From: Blattamonas nauphoetae
Taxonomy: Eukaryota > Preaxostyla > Oxymonadida
Reading direction: 5' to 3'
Length of the DNA stretch: 64,000 bases
Assembly (NCBI GenBank): GCA_033064195.1
Contig: JARBJD010000109.1
Span: forward strand, 124,001-188,000
Under the pieces are notes generated by a model, which was not told where the DNA came from, searched no databases, and was given only the letters and a program-made list of their open reading frames with translations. Below are positions 22,549 to 32,221 of the stretch, one piece after another. A program made the position numbers and the translations under genes. Position 1 is the stretch's first letter, and every line of letters begins with the position of its first letter.

Positions 22549-22685
22549 GTCACCCAACAATCCGGGAGTAAATAACTATGCGGGAGTTTTTTTATGTGTC
22601 TCAAAAGTTGGGAGTAACCTTGGATTTTTAATTTTTTCGACAATTTTTCACTAGAAATAACATATTTATGAATAAATGAAGTGTC
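22549..22685 (+). repeat. Left terminal inverted repeat of outer element
   Basis: A 137-bp repeat, inverse of 25959-26095. It begins GTCACCCAACAATCCGG next to the TA target duplication at 22547-22548. The two copies differ at about two positions: C versus T at base 6, and one G/T difference near base 39. Confidence 0.9.
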
Positions 22686-22728
22686 GGCAAGGGTGGACTT
22701 TCTGGGCCAAAAAACTCTAAGTAGTGGC

Positions 22729-22801
22729 AAAAAAGTTGTGCTCGGCGGGAGTCGAACCCCGAGCACAACAGTCGACAGAGGGGTTGGCTACCGCTAGGCC
22801 A
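22729..22801 (-). ncRNA. tRNA-like pol III unit with hairpin and oligo-T end
   Basis: On the minus strand an A-box (TGGCCTAGCGGT, 22790-22801) is followed 31 bp later by a perfect B-box (GGTTCGACTCC, 22748-22758). The B-box sits in the loop of an 11-bp perfect stem, GTTGTGCTCGG / CCGAGCACAAC (22735-22745 with 22759-22769), and a run of six T (22729-22734) follows at once. A-box, B-box and T-run are the standard parts of a type 2 pol III gene. A normal cloverleaf cannot be drawn: acceptor and anticodon stems do not pair. This is therefore tRNA-derived, like the head of a SINE, or a minimal pol III transcript, and not a tRNA gene. It lies inside the outer transposon. Confidence 0.5.
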
Positions 22802-23100
22802 AACGCGCCGCACGTTCATATCCAAAAAATTGGTGTCTTGAAGGGAAAACGACCATAGATCGTCACTTCACGATACATCATGATTAATCGCAATGTTTTG
22901 ATAAATTTTGTGAAAATACCAGTCATAATAGTGAAATGATTCAAGATAGCGAAAAGGTGAAGTGATATAGTTCGCCGATCGCCCACATCAAACATGATCG
23001 AATGAGCGTGACAGTCTCTGAGACGATCTTGACACTATTCTCACCATTTTGAAACGAATACCCGTTTTCAACTTTATATGCCACATTACAGCTCGACTAG

Positions 23101-23302
23101 TTCTGAAATGCATTTTAATTTTTCAGAAATAGATTTTAATTATTCAGAAATGAACATAATTGTTCAGAAATGTACTTTAATTTTTCAGAAATGAACATAA
23201 TTGTTCAGAAATGAACAGAGATTGTTCAGAAATGAACAGTGATTCTTCCCAAATGAACAGTGATTTTTCTGAAATGAATACTAATTTTTCATAAATGAAG
23301 GA
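23101..23302 (+). repeat. Left subterminal array, ten 20-21 bp units
   Basis: Ten tandem units fit the pattern TTCAGAAATGAACANNRATT, ending just before the transposase gene. The units diverge from one another by a few bases. The array mirrors 25087-25286. Regular spacing of two helical turns suggests multiple transposase-binding sites, by analogy with other transposons that have repeated subterminal sites. Confidence 0.85.
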
Positions 23303-23395
23303 TCAAAATGAGTTGTCCAGATGCAATTTAGAAGCTATATTCAGGCTTCTGAAAAATGAAAAAAGGTTGATCGGACCCTTAAATTGTCTAAAAAA

Positions 23396-24981
23396 ATGAC
23401 GCGTAGCCATTTCCAATTGCGACATCAGATGATAAACGGAGAAGATTTTTCTGGAAAATCATCGCGAAATTTCATGGAACGCTCCTTTTCTCTCATCGAT
23501 GATGAATCTGAGACTGACGAGTCTCAAAACTCATCGATCACCGAAAGACAAATACAATACCAATCTCTCAACGAATCGGATGGATGGTTCTTTGGTGATG
23601 AAGTTGTTGATTGTGAATCTGGGATGGAAAGTCAGCAGGATGGGCTTCTCACAGGCGGATTCAGTCAGGATTTTATTCGAACAAGTCTCAAACGATCGAA
23701 AGATGAACTTCGAAGACTCTTGCCAGAAAGAATTGAAGCAGTTGATAGTGCAAGCCCACCTGAACCTCTTCTTCCACAAGATCCTCATGAGTTTGTTGAA
23801 CTACCAGCTCCTCAGAAGATGAAACGTGGTCGTCCAACTTCTCGTCCTGCCCCAAAGCCCCGACGATCATACACCATTCTCACGCCTCGTGAACGCGAAT
23901 TGGTCCTCGATGAAGTGAAGGAAGGGAAGAAGTACGATTTGATTGTCGAAAAGTGGAACATCTCGAAAGGAACAATCAACAACATCGCATCTGGAAAACC
24001 TGCTCCCAAGCCTCGTGGGGGAGCAGTCTATCGAAAAATCACTCCAGAAATTTCACGATCAATGAATGATGCAATTCTTCAAAACCCACTCTTGAAGGGA
24101 GAAGAACTCAAAACTCTCGTCGAGGAGAATCATGGAACATCGGTTGCAGTGTCGACAATCAATGCTCACCTAACTTCACCAAAAATGGTGGAACACGGGT
24201 GTACAAAGTTCACTGTGAAGAAAGTCGAACTGCTCCAACACGAACGCAATTCGGAGGAAACAAAGGACGCGAGACTCGACTATCTTCAGCGATACGCAAC
24301 AACATTCTCTCAAGGTGGATTTGCTGTCTACATCGACGAAACTTCCTTCAACAAGACCTGCTTCCAAAATCAAGGTCGTGCTCCAATCGGTCAGCGTTGC
24401 CTTCAACGAGTTCGTCGATTGCAAACGGAAAATCTCACTGCAATCACAGCGATCTCTGAAGCGTGGGGTGTTGTTCATGTGACGTGGGTTCAAGGAACTG
24501 TGTCTGCTCTTGAATTCCAACATTTCCTCCTCTCACTTTTGAGTCCCTTCAAAGAAGAACGAATGAAAGCTGCACACTGATTATGGACAATGTTGGCTTG
24601 CACAAGACGGATGAGGTGAAAGAGCTCATCAGATCGAAAAATTACACAACTCTGTTCACTCCACCAAATTCATGTGAGTTGAATCCGATCGAGTACGTCT
24701 TTGGCATGTGGAAAGGTGGGAGTTCGATTCCTTCTCATGTCAGAACAGAGGATCAACTGCGGATTCATCTTTCGGAATCTCTCAGTGCAATTCCTCATCG
24801 GAAGATATCCGCGGCCATCAGATTTGTGTCTCTCAGACTTCATCCAATTGTCGCTCGCCGAGGTGATTTGGCTCTCAATCGAACACAAGAACAGTTCAAC
24901 CGCGATTCGAACGGCCCACATGCTCCAAGTCCGCAAAGCAATCATGCCACCAGACCACGGACCACGAGTGGAAGAACCTGA
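23396..24981 (+). pseudogene. Tc1/mariner transposase with an internal frame change
   Basis: The first frame starts with ATG at 23396 (an upstream in-frame TTG at 23384 is not needed) and runs to TGA at 24578. The second frame carries on from about 24574 to 24981. The N-terminal 150 residues are acidic and unconserved. A helix-turn-helix region follows (L-T-P-R-E-R-E-L-V-L-D-E-V, then W-N-I-S-K-G-T-I-N-N-I-A). The catalytic core shows Y-I-D-E-T-S-F (first Asp), L-I-M-D-N-V-G-L-H-K (second Asp, in the second frame) and C-E-L-N-P-I-E (Glu). Exactly 34 residues separate the second Asp and the Glu, so this is DD34E. The frame change falls a few codons before the second Asp, so this copy is probably not active unless it frameshifts. 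The rest of the gene is intact, suggesting recent decay. Confidence 0.85.
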
Positions 24982-25086
24982 AGAATAAACTGCTTCATCA
25001 ATAATTCACCACACAAGAGTGTTTCCCTTCGTTCTGTCAGTCTTTTCTAAAACGAGTGGTCTCAAAAATAAATCCGAAAAAGAGCC

Positions 25087-25286
25087 GTTCATTTCTGAAC
25101 AATCACTGTTCATTTCCGAATAATCATTGTTCATTTCAGAAAAATCACTGTTCATTTACGAATAATTCATGTTCATTTCTGAAAAATTAAAATTCATTTC
25201 TGAACAATCATGTTCATTTCTGAACAATCAAAACACATTTCTGAACAATTATGTTCATTTCTGAATAATTAAAATACAATTCAGAA
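25087..25286 (-). repeat. Right subterminal array, ten 20-21 bp units
   Basis: The inverted counterpart of 23101-23302, also ten units, reading GTTCATTTCTGAACAAT on the plus strand. Equal copy number at both ends implies that the array is a functional part of the element and not slippage. Confidence 0.85.
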
Positions 25287-25380
25287 CTAGTCGAGCTGTA
25301 TTTCGAGAGAATAGCCTAGTTAAACAATAAAGTCACAACGCACCTCGATCACCTGTGGCCCAGAAAGTCCACTCGTGCCG

Positions 25381-25965
25381 AAGTGTCCTAGGTGGTTCAG
25401 AACAAATAGTTTTGATTACCCAGCACATATTTCTCATGACCTTGAAAAGTTGATCTCGTTGTATCTCCATAACCAGACAAAATTTTGACATGAAATTTTC
25501 GCGAAAATGAATGATTTGAGAAAAATAAACTTTTGATATTTTAACTTTTTAATTTTTATCCCCACCTCTCGAGAAAGAATGTGTTGATTTTGACCTCATC
25601 CCAAAATTGCTCTCTCGCTATGCATCAGAAGGGAATTTCGTTTTCAAAATTCCTACAAATGATGTCAACTCTGTCCTAATCGAGTTCAAATGATCAATTT
25701 TGCATGAAAGGCGAATCGTGAGTGACAAATCCGAAGACTCTTGGAGCATTCCTTGAAAAATGATGAAAAACCTTGATTTTGGTGCCTTCGAAAAAAAAAG
25801 TTTGAAATGTCAAAAGTTTATTTTTCTCAAATCATTCATTTTCGCGAAAATTTCATGTCAAAATTTTGTCTGGTTATGGAGATACAACGAGATCAACTTT
25901 TCAAGGTCATGAGAAATATGTGCTGGGTAATCAAAACTATTTGTTCTGAACCACCTAGGACACTT
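25381..25965. repeat. Foldback element with 165-bp inverted arms
   Basis: The arms 25381-25545 and 25801-25965 are nearly perfect inverse copies, beginning AAGTGTCCTAGGTGGTTCAG and ending with its complement. About 255 bp of AT-rich spacer separates them and has no reading frame of note. The element interrupts the right terminal repeat of the outer transposon: the left terminal repeat is continuous where the right one is broken. It therefore inserted after the outer element. The terminal 7 bp coincide with host sequence, so the exact target duplication cannot be fixed. Confidence 0.8.
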
Positions 25966-26095
25966 CATTTATTCATAAATATGTTATTTCTAGTGAAAAA
26001 TTGTCGAAAAAATTAAAAATCCAAGGTTACTCCCAACTTTTGAGACACATAAAAAAAATCCCGCATAGTTATTTACTCCCGGATTGTTGAGTGAC
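25959..26095 (-). repeat. Right terminal inverted repeat of outer element
   Basis: Inverse of 22549-22685. It ends ...TTGTTGAGTGAC against the TA at 26096-26097. Its inner border merges with the right arm of the foldback element, which shares the 7-bp end GACACTT. Confidence 0.9.
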
Positions 26096-26137
26096 TAGTC
26101 ATCCACATTCAAATACGATCCTATAAAACCCCCCAAA

Positions 26138-29100
26138 TTAAGATTTCCGTGAAGTGGGAGAAACTAAAGAAAATTGGGTGATTCCTGTCCGTTTTGCCTT
26201 TGGTTTAGCTTTTGGAGTCGCAACTTTCGTCGAACCTCGAGTGTTGGACAGCGATTGATCCAGAGAATTAACAAGTTCGAGATCTTTGTTGCGGAATGGC
26301 TTCATTGGGCGGCTTTTCGATGGACTAAGACTGAGATGTCGTGGTGAGTTTCGTTGAGGTGGCTGTGATCGTGGTGATGAGACAGAACGTTCACGAGGAC
26401 GAGATTGGGCATATCGTGGAGAATGGGATGTGGAGTAGCTTGGAGTGTGTGATGTTTGGATCGTTAATTGGCGTCCTCTGGGAGTGTTTTTGACGGTTTG
26501 TGCATTGGGTGCTGGTTTAGGAACGGCTTTTGGTTTGGGATCTGCTCGTGGAGGCTTTCCGGATGTCGGTCTGGGTGTTGGTGGAGCTTCTTTCTTCGGT
26601 TTGGGCAACGATTGTGTGCTGCTGTTTGAAGAGAAAGGTTGAGGGGCCGGTGGTTTGCTGTGCGACGTTGGAGTGGAGCTCTTCGTCGACTGGACTGGAC
26701 TGAATCCTCTCGGTCCTCGCATTAGACCAGGACTCGTGCCTCTCGAACCCCGAACAAGGCCTGGAGATTCAATTTGCTGGTGAATGGAGAGAACTTCTGG
26801 GGAAGGAGCAGAGGAACTAGAATCGCTATCATTCTCGTTTGTCGATTTTGGGGTTAGTGACTGTGATAATCGTCGCTCTTTTTTTGTTTCAGTTGAAGAG
26901 GCGGTTTGTGGGATTTCTTGAACACGATTTGGGAGCGAAAACGGAAATGAAAAGCGTTCGTTCATTTGGAGATTGTTCACTTCGAGTTCATGTCCGGCGA
27001 GGAGTTCCTTTTCGAGGATAAGAAATTGATCCCAAACAATTTCTTCACGTTTCGAATCGTTTTCACTCCAAAGAGCAAATGAGATGTTTGGATGTTCTTT
27101 TATGGCTTGAGATACAATCCTATCTTGCATGTTCCTTTCCTCATTTTGTCGAGCTTCTTTCTCTCTCAACTCCTTTTTCAAAGCTTCAGTGCGAAGAGCA
27201 TCCTTTGTCTTTCGGGTCGATTGATTGGAATTGAACGGGGCTCTTGGAGCGGATTTCGGTCGAGTATCGGACAACAGAATATGCTTCGTACGGGCAAGCT
27301 TCAGTGGATTATCAATCATAACATTTTGGATGTGAGGGAAAGAGAGGAGGACGGAGAGAATTGTCGTGTTGACAACTGGGAGCCCGGTGAGTCTGACAAA
27401 GTAGAGCGAAGGGAGGAAGAGAGGTGGAGATGGAGTGAAGTGAACTCGATGAAGATAGAGGATAAGAAGTGATGAGCACGTCAAGCCAAACGAAATTGGG
27501 TAAACTCGATCAAGTGATTGTGGAGCAACAGACACAATTGAACGTTGAGGAGATCCTCGGGGAAGATTTGGGGAGAACCCGTGACGGCTGACTGCACTAT
27601 GAGGGGTTCGAGGGGGTGGCTGGATGTCGTTGTTGACGTTTGGATTCATCGTCACGTTCAGGCATTTGAGTGAGTCAGATGAAATCGCGATGGATTTAAG
27701 ATTGACACAGTCGAGGATCACAAGAGTATCGATTGAGTTGGAAGCAATATCCAGAGCAGTGAGATTTTGAAGAGAAGATAAAGTAATGATTTGGAGTGTT
27801 GGAGAAAAATCAATCACCTTCGAAAGAACAGAAGAAGAGACAGGAACATTTGAAAGGAAGAGGTGGCTGAGATGAGGGCATTGAGATGGAAGACAAAAAA
27901 GAACTGCATCACTGAAGGATGAACAATGTGATATGGCTAGAACTGTGAGAGATGTTGGGAAGAGAGGGATTGGAGGGCGTGGCGGATGAAGGATGGCTTG
28001 AGAGAATTTGTGGTCTTCAGAATCTTCCCGTTCATTTTGAGTATGAGACGGGAAAGCGGGAAGTTGATCCGGTTGAGGAAGAGTCGTTGCCATCAAGAAC
28101 AACGATGATGGGCAAATAAGATGCAAGAGTGAAGGAAAACTAACTGGATCAGCACAGAGTTGTTGAGAGAGTGTGAGATGAACGGGAGGTTGGTGGCCTA
28201 ACGCTTCACTCATCTCAACCTTGGATCTGATGGATCTTTGCTTTGATTCGCTCGTTGAAGTATCTGATTGGGAAGGTGTAACCGAAAGAAGTGACTCATC
28301 TGTTGTCCGTTGACCCCGTTTCGGTCGACTTGGCTTGGAAAGTCTCCTTGGAGAGGAAGAGGAATCTGACTCACTGTGAGAGGATTTGTTTCGCTTTCGG
28401 CGTTCCTCAAGTTGTTTCTTCAGACGTTGGCGCCGATCCTCCTTTGTATTTCTCCGTGAATCCTTTCTCAAGTTTGGAGAAAGACGTCCTTCAGATTCTG
28501 AGTCTGTGGAGACGTCGCTGGTGAAGGATTTTGACTGACTGCTTCGAGATGACGGAGATTGTGCTTGCGAGGTGATTCGTTTTGGTTTCTTTTGGCCGGC
28601 TTTCTCCTCGCGAGAGAGATAAGAGTCCAACACGTTCATTCCGACAGCTCCGAATGGACCACAACGAGTGAATGTCAGACAACGAAGAAGCGGACACTCC
28701 TTTTTGACGATCCAATCAAAGCATTCTTCCTTTATCCTCGGAACGCTGCTTGAAGACTCAGACGACGATTCAGATCTGGATTCGGAGTTGTCCGATGAAT
28801 CAGTGTCCTGACTCGAATGTGATGACTTTTCAGATGCGTGGACGAGTTTGACACGTGTGTTCGGACGAGAGGCAAGAAGATCGTTGGCGGTTGGCTTGAT
28901 GTGAGGGCAGTCCGTGAAAGTGAGATGGGAGAGGGACGGAAGCGAATGAAGAGTGACTGATTTGAGGTGAGGAAGTCTTGTGAGAGTAACAAAGGTGAGT
29001 GAAGGGAGTGAACGTAATGATAAAGAATCAATTGAAAGTGCTTGTTTAATATGAAGGCGAGTGAGGTTTACGAGCTGGGTAGTTGGAACAAAAAAGGGAA

Positions 29101-32065
29101 GTGAATGACTTGATCGAGAATTTGAAAGGATTTCATCGTGAAAAGCATCCATTTCATCGCTTTTTGATGACAACTCGAGAGAGGTCAGGGTACTTGGTGT
29201 GTTTGTTATCGAAAGTTCCTCCACCGAATTGAGTCGGTTGAAGATTGTCCACACATCGTCTTCTGCTGATGGATGAGGCGATGCCTTCACAGACTTCCCA
29301 TGCTCACTAACAATCAGGCGATGAAGACGGTGAAATTCATCTTCGTCGCCAGACGACAAGACTGGTGAAGTTGACTGAGAGTCTTCACCAGAAATCGACT
29401 CATTCTTGGGTTTGTTCCCTTCTTTTTGGTTTCGTTTTCGGCGTCGTTCTTTCTTTCGAATTCGACGTTGGTGTTCTTCCTGTCTGATGATATTCAATCG
29501 ATGCTCAAGCTTGATTTTAGCTTTCTCCATATGTGCCAGCTGTTCAATTGACTTCGAACTCCCTTTTCCAATCATTTCGATGAGTTTCACTTTGCGCCCA
29601 AAATCAATCTGTTGAGATAGGGGGTCTTCTGATGATTCTGATGAATGGTTGTCCACTCCATCGACATCTTCTTCCCGTGTCGATGCTGCAGCCATCTCTC
29701 TTTCCATTTTCTGTTCCTTTCTCCGAATATCACGTTTTCTTTGTTTTCGGACCTTTTTTGTGAGAGTACCAGTCGATTCTGTGGATGAGCTTCCGCCATT
29801 CACTTTGTCAAACAGCTGTGGACAATCATGAGAGATGATGGCTTCAAGCTGTGGAGTTCGGACACGTTCAAGAGTCACTGATTTGAATCCCTCCATCCAC
29901 AGCACTCGGATCGTGTCAGATGACAAAATCAACTTTGCGGTCTTCACGTTTCGTCGAGTGGGGGTTTGAGTTCCTCTTGTTGGGGGATTAGTGAGGCGAA
30001 GTGTTCGAAGTTGGCGAGATCGACGGATGAGAACAGAAATCGCCTCCCACGAGTCCAAACTCCCTGTCAAGACAAGATTCTGAAGATTGGGGAGTGTTGT
30101 GAGAGGAAGAAGCGACGAGCTTTGTGTGACATTAGAGACACCAATCGAGAGAGAGACCAGTTTTGGAAGAGAGACCGCAAGTTGTTTGAGATGAGACGGG
30201 ACGAGAGGTGGTGATGGTGACAGATAGAGCGACGAAAGTTGACCTAAATTTAGCATTGGTCGAATTGTGAGATCAACAAAATTGGTTCGGATAGTCCGAA
30301 GGTCGATGTGTTGAAGAAGAGGCAATGATGAGATATGGTCGAGGTTTGAGGAGTGAGTGGTGGTTCTTGAAATTTGGGCGGAGAGGAATGGTGACTCTGC
30401 ATGATAAGTGGCATCATTCTTCCGAACCTGGGCGATATTGCGGACTGTGAGTGATTTCAGTGATGGTGCCTGCTTTGCGAGTGACTGGAGGAGAAGTGAA
30501 GGATCAACATGAGGAGAATTTGACAATCGGAACTCGACCAGTTCAGGGAGGGCAGGAAGAGGGATCTGGCCAGCGAGAAGTGGATTTTCAGTCTGAGCAG
30601 AGAGACCTATTGTCACCTCCTTTTCAGCCAGTCCAAACATTGAGAACCCGTCCAGATGGAGTTGTTTGAGGTGTTTACAGTGAGACAGTTCTTCACAGAA
30701 TGAGCGTGCAGTTTGCGGTGATGCGACGTTCTTTAGAGTTTCGGCGGTTTTTCTCTCAGGAGGTTGAGAGTGCGCTCCAAGCACCTCGGATTTCTTTTCT
30801 GTGTGCGAACTGGATGAAGATCGTGGTCTCTTCACATTTTGAGATGGCGTTCGTTTTGCTTTGGGTGTGGATGTGACTGACTTTGGACGAGGCGTCTTTT
30901 CGACACGGTTGTTGGGAGGAAGATCACTAACTGGAAGACTATTCGTTGAGATACTTCGAGAGAGTGGAGAATTCATTGGATTCGAGTGATTGCTTGATGG
31001 AGTGTTCGTGGCTGATTTTTGGAGAGTTTTATCTGATGGAGATGATAAATCACAAATAAATGGAATATGAATAGAATCTGGATGAATATAGAGGAGGGAT
31101 TGGGTAATAGATTCCAAGTTTGAGTCCGATAATTTGAAATCGATGACTGAATCTGAAGATTCTGAAGTTTCGTCCGACGATTCTGATGAATCATCATGTT
31201 TCAGGTCCTTCATGTAACAATTGGATTCATGTGAAAATAAATGCTCTGAAATCGATTGTGATGGTGATTTGCTTGACTTTGAATTTGAGACGTTGCCATT
31301 TGAACAACAGCACAAAAAGCCAGTCACGTCCAACGAACAAGAGGTACTTTTACTGGAAATATGTGGATTCATGGAGATATTTCGTGATAAACATAGGAAT
31401 TCTAGATTTGGGGTCTGAAGATGGATTGAAGTATTTTGTGTTGACAAAACGAGATGAGTGAGTGAATTCGATCTAAATGTCACATTAAATGCAAGAAAGA
31501 CCATATTTTCGAGTCGAAGGTGTGTAAGGCGAGGTAGATAACTGGAGAGAGAGTCGAAGAATGAATCATTGATGAAGTGTAGGGTATCAAGGGAATTATG
31601 TTTATCCAGTGATCGTTCAACAACATTTCCAGTCAAAGTATAATGATTTGACAAATCAAGATGAGTTGTTTTCCTGAAGGATCGCGAACGAGAGAAAAGT
31701 TGTTGGATATTTTCATCCGTATTTCCAAATGATGAATCTGGTCGTGATTTCGAGAGGGTATGCGCTGAAAAATGAGGAACAGAGAGATTTAGCCGCGAAA
31801 CAAGGAATTTGAAGCGATTGACGAATGACTTCACAAACGAGAACGGAATTCTCGAGTCAGCAAACGACTGAGATTGAATTGTTGACAATTCAGAAATAAG
31901 ACCCGGAAAATGTGTCACAAGATAATAGTAGGTATGTGGGGGGAGGTATTGTTCAAGAAGGAAGAAAATATCACTGAATAAAATGGTATCGGATGTTTTT
32001 CGGAAAGATGTTGTTGAATTGGGTTTATGCGATCGTACAGAGGATGATCGCGTTAGCGAATGCAT
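26138..32065 (-). CDS. F-box/leucine-rich repeat protein, 1975 residues
   Basis: A single exon. Residues about 27-60 (I-L-F-S-D-I-F-F-L-L-E-Q-Y-L-P-P, then Y-Y-Y-L-V-T-H-F-P-G-L) look like an F-box, the helical motif that binds Skp1 in SCF ubiquitin ligases. Leucine-rich repeats follow in several blocks, for example L-P-R-L-T-H-L-R-L-E-N-M, L-K-S-L-T-V-R-N-I, L-P-S-L-T-F-V-T-L-T-R-L and H-L-S-H-L-F-L-S-N-V. Long serine-, arginine- and lysine-rich linkers separate them, and the last 350 residues are basic and proline/serine-rich. The inferred role is substrate recognition for ubiquitination. F-box calls on short motifs are error-prone; the LRR content is firm. The stop lies 43 bp from the outer transposon. 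Confidence 0.65.
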   Translation of the reverse strand: MHSLTRSSSVRSHKPNSTTSFRKTSDTILFSDIFFLLEQYLPPHTYYYLVTHFPGLISELSTIQSQSFADSRIPFSFVKSFVNRFKFLVSRLNLSVPHFSAHTLSKSRPDSSFGNTDENIQQLFSRSRSFRKTTHLDLSNHYTLTGNVVERSLDKHNSLDTLHFINDSFFDSLSSYLPRLTHLRLENMVFLAFNVTFRSNSLTHLVLSTQNTSIHLQTPNLEFLCLSRNISMNPHISSKSTSCSLDVTGFLCCCSNGNVSNSKSSKSPSQSISEHLFSHESNCYMKDLKHDDSSESSDETSESSDSVIDFKLSDSNLESITQSLLYIHPDSIHIPFICDLSSPSDKTLQKSATNTPSSNHSNPMNSPLSRSISTNSLPVSDLPPNNRVEKTPRPKSVTSTPKAKRTPSQNVKRPRSSSSSHTEKKSEVLGAHSQPPERKTAETLKNVASPQTARSFCEELSHCKHLKQLHLDGFSMFGLAEKEVTIGLSAQTENPLLAGQIPLPALPELVEFRLSNSPHVDPSLLLQSLAKQAPSLKSLTVRNIAQVRKNDATYHAESPFLSAQISRTTTHSSNLDHISSLPLLQHIDLRTIRTNFVDLTIRPMLNLGQLSSLYLSPSPPLVPSHLKQLAVSLPKLVSLSIGVSNVTQSSSLLPLTTLPNLQNLVLTGSLDSWEAISVLIRRSRQLRTLRLTNPPTRGTQTPTRRNVKTAKLILSSDTIRVLWMEGFKSVTLERVRTPQLEAIISHDCPQLFDKVNGGSSSTESTGTLTKKVRKQRKRDIRRKEQKMEREMAAASTREEDVDGVDNHSSESSEDPLSQQIDFGRKVKLIEMIGKGSSKSIEQLAHMEKAKIKLEHRLNIIRQEEHQRRIRKKERRRKRNQKEGNKPKNESISGEDSQSTSPVLSSGDEDEFHRLHRLIVSEHGKSVKASPHPSAEDDVWTIFNRLNSVEELSITNTPSTLTSLELSSKSDEMDAFHDEILSNSRSSHSLPFFVPTTQLVNLTRLHIKQALSIDSLSLRSLPSLTFVTLTRLPHLKSVTLHSLPSLSHLTFTDCPHIKPTANDLLASRPNTRVKLVHASEKSSHSSQDTDSSDNSESRSESSSESSSSVPRIKEECFDWIVKKECPLLRCLTFTRCGPFGAVGMNVLDSYLSREEKAGQKKPKRITSQAQSPSSRSSQSKSFTSDVSTDSESEGRLSPNLRKDSRRNTKEDRRQRLKKQLEERRKRNKSSHSESDSSSSPRRLSKPSRPKRGQRTTDESLLSVTPSQSDTSTSESKQRSIRSKVEMSEALGHQPPVHLTLSQQLCADPVSFPSLLHLICPSSLFLMATTLPQPDQLPAFPSHTQNEREDSEDHKFSQAILHPPRPPIPLFPTSLTVLAISHCSSFSDAVLFCLPSQCPHLSHLFLSNVPVSSSVLSKVIDFSPTLQIITLSSLQNLTALDIASNSIDTLVILDCVNLKSIAISSDSLKCLNVTMNPNVNNDIQPPPRTPHSAVSRHGFSPNLPRGSPQRSIVSVAPQSLDRVYPISFGLTCSSLLILYLHRVHFTPSPPLFLPSLYFVRLTGLPVVNTTILSVLLSFPHIQNVMIDNPLKLARTKHILLSDTRPKSAPRAPFNSNQSTRKTKDALRTEALKKELREKEARQNEERNMQDRIVSQAIKEHPNISFALWSENDSKREEIVWDQFLILEKELLAGHELEVNNLQMNERFSFPFSLPNRVQEIPQTASSTETKKERRLSQSLTPKSTNENDSDSSSSAPSPEVLSIHQQIESPGLVRGSRGTSPGLMRGPRGFSPVQSTKSSTPTSHSKPPAPQPFSSNSSTQSLPKPKKEAPPTPRPTSGKPPRADPKPKAVPKPAPNAQTVKNTPRGRQLTIQTSHTPSYSTSHSPRYAQSRPRERSVSSPRSQPPQRNSPRHLSLSPSKSRPMKPFRNKDLELVNSLDQSLSNTRGSTKVATPKAKPKAKRTGITQFSLVSPTSRKS

Positions 32066-32221
32066 TGTTGTGGACAGTCAATTTGAATATTGGAAGAGTT
32101 ATGGGGAAACGTAAAGAGTGAAAAGCTCACAAACTTTTCTGTGAGTGACGGAATGCATAACTTTACTTAAATTAATGAAGAGGCAATGTGAAATGAAAGA
32201 AAAAAGACAGAGATAAAGTGT

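Larger units (their letters stand above)
23089..25298 (+). mobile_element. Inner Tc1/mariner-type DD34E transposon
   Basis: The ends read CAGCTCGACTAGTTCTGAA in inverted orientation and are flanked by TA (23087-23088 and 25299-25300). Length is 2210 bp. Behind each terminus lie ten tandem 20-21 bp units that mirror one another. One transposase gene occupies the middle, interrupted by a frame change near 24578. The element sits inside the outer element, which must therefore have been present first. Confidence 0.9.
22549..26095. mobile_element. Outer TIR transposon, non-autonomous, hosting two further elements
   Basis: The ends are inverted repeats of 137 bp (22549-22685 and 25959-26095) with about two mismatches. 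They start GTCAC(C/T)CAACAATCCGG and are flanked by TA on both sides (22547-22548 and 26096-26097), as in Tc1/mariner-type insertion. A further block of about 25 bp (22685-22709) has an inverted match at 25356-25380, so the ancestral terminal repeat was longer and has been interrupted on the right by the foldback element. Subtracting the nested elements leaves about 750 bp with no transposase, so this looks like a MITE-like non-autonomous element. Its only internal feature is the tRNA-like unit at 22729-22801. The close match of the two ends argues for a fairly recent insertion. Confidence 0.85.
22353..26108 (-). pseudogene. 68-codon host reading frame split by the transposon stack
   Basis: On the minus strand, removing the outer element (22549-26095) and one copy of its TA duplication reconnects 26098-26108 with 22353-22546. 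The joined frame starts M-W-M-T-N-A-E-L and runs 68 codons to a TGA, ending S-L-I-H-E-F-N-T-K. The predicted peptide is mixed hydrophobic and acidic, including R-S-F-L-F-I-I-F-D-L and F-I-D-E-D-T-R-L-V. It would be tandem to the upstream F-box/LRR gene, and an in-frame stop just before the ATG argues against it being that gene's last exon. With the element in place the first codons are replaced by terminal-repeat sequence. It may be a small disrupted gene, a disrupted exon, or chance. I recognise no family. Confidence 0.3.

Noticed and set aside
22353-22766. A 137-codon minus-strand frame across the left end of the outer transposon
   Set aside because: Its first half is terminal-repeat and tRNA-like sequence. 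Only the part left of 22547 is host, treated under the split small frame.
22729-22801. Functional tRNA gene
   Set aside because: A- and B-boxes are good, but acceptor and anticodon stems do not pair.
23101-23302. CRISPR-like array
   Set aside because: The 20-bp units are contiguous without unique spacers, mirror an array at the other end of a transposon, and the genome is eukaryotic.
25807-26016. A 69-codon frame in the right arm of the foldback element
   Set aside because: It spans the inverted arm and the terminal repeat; no protein-like composition.
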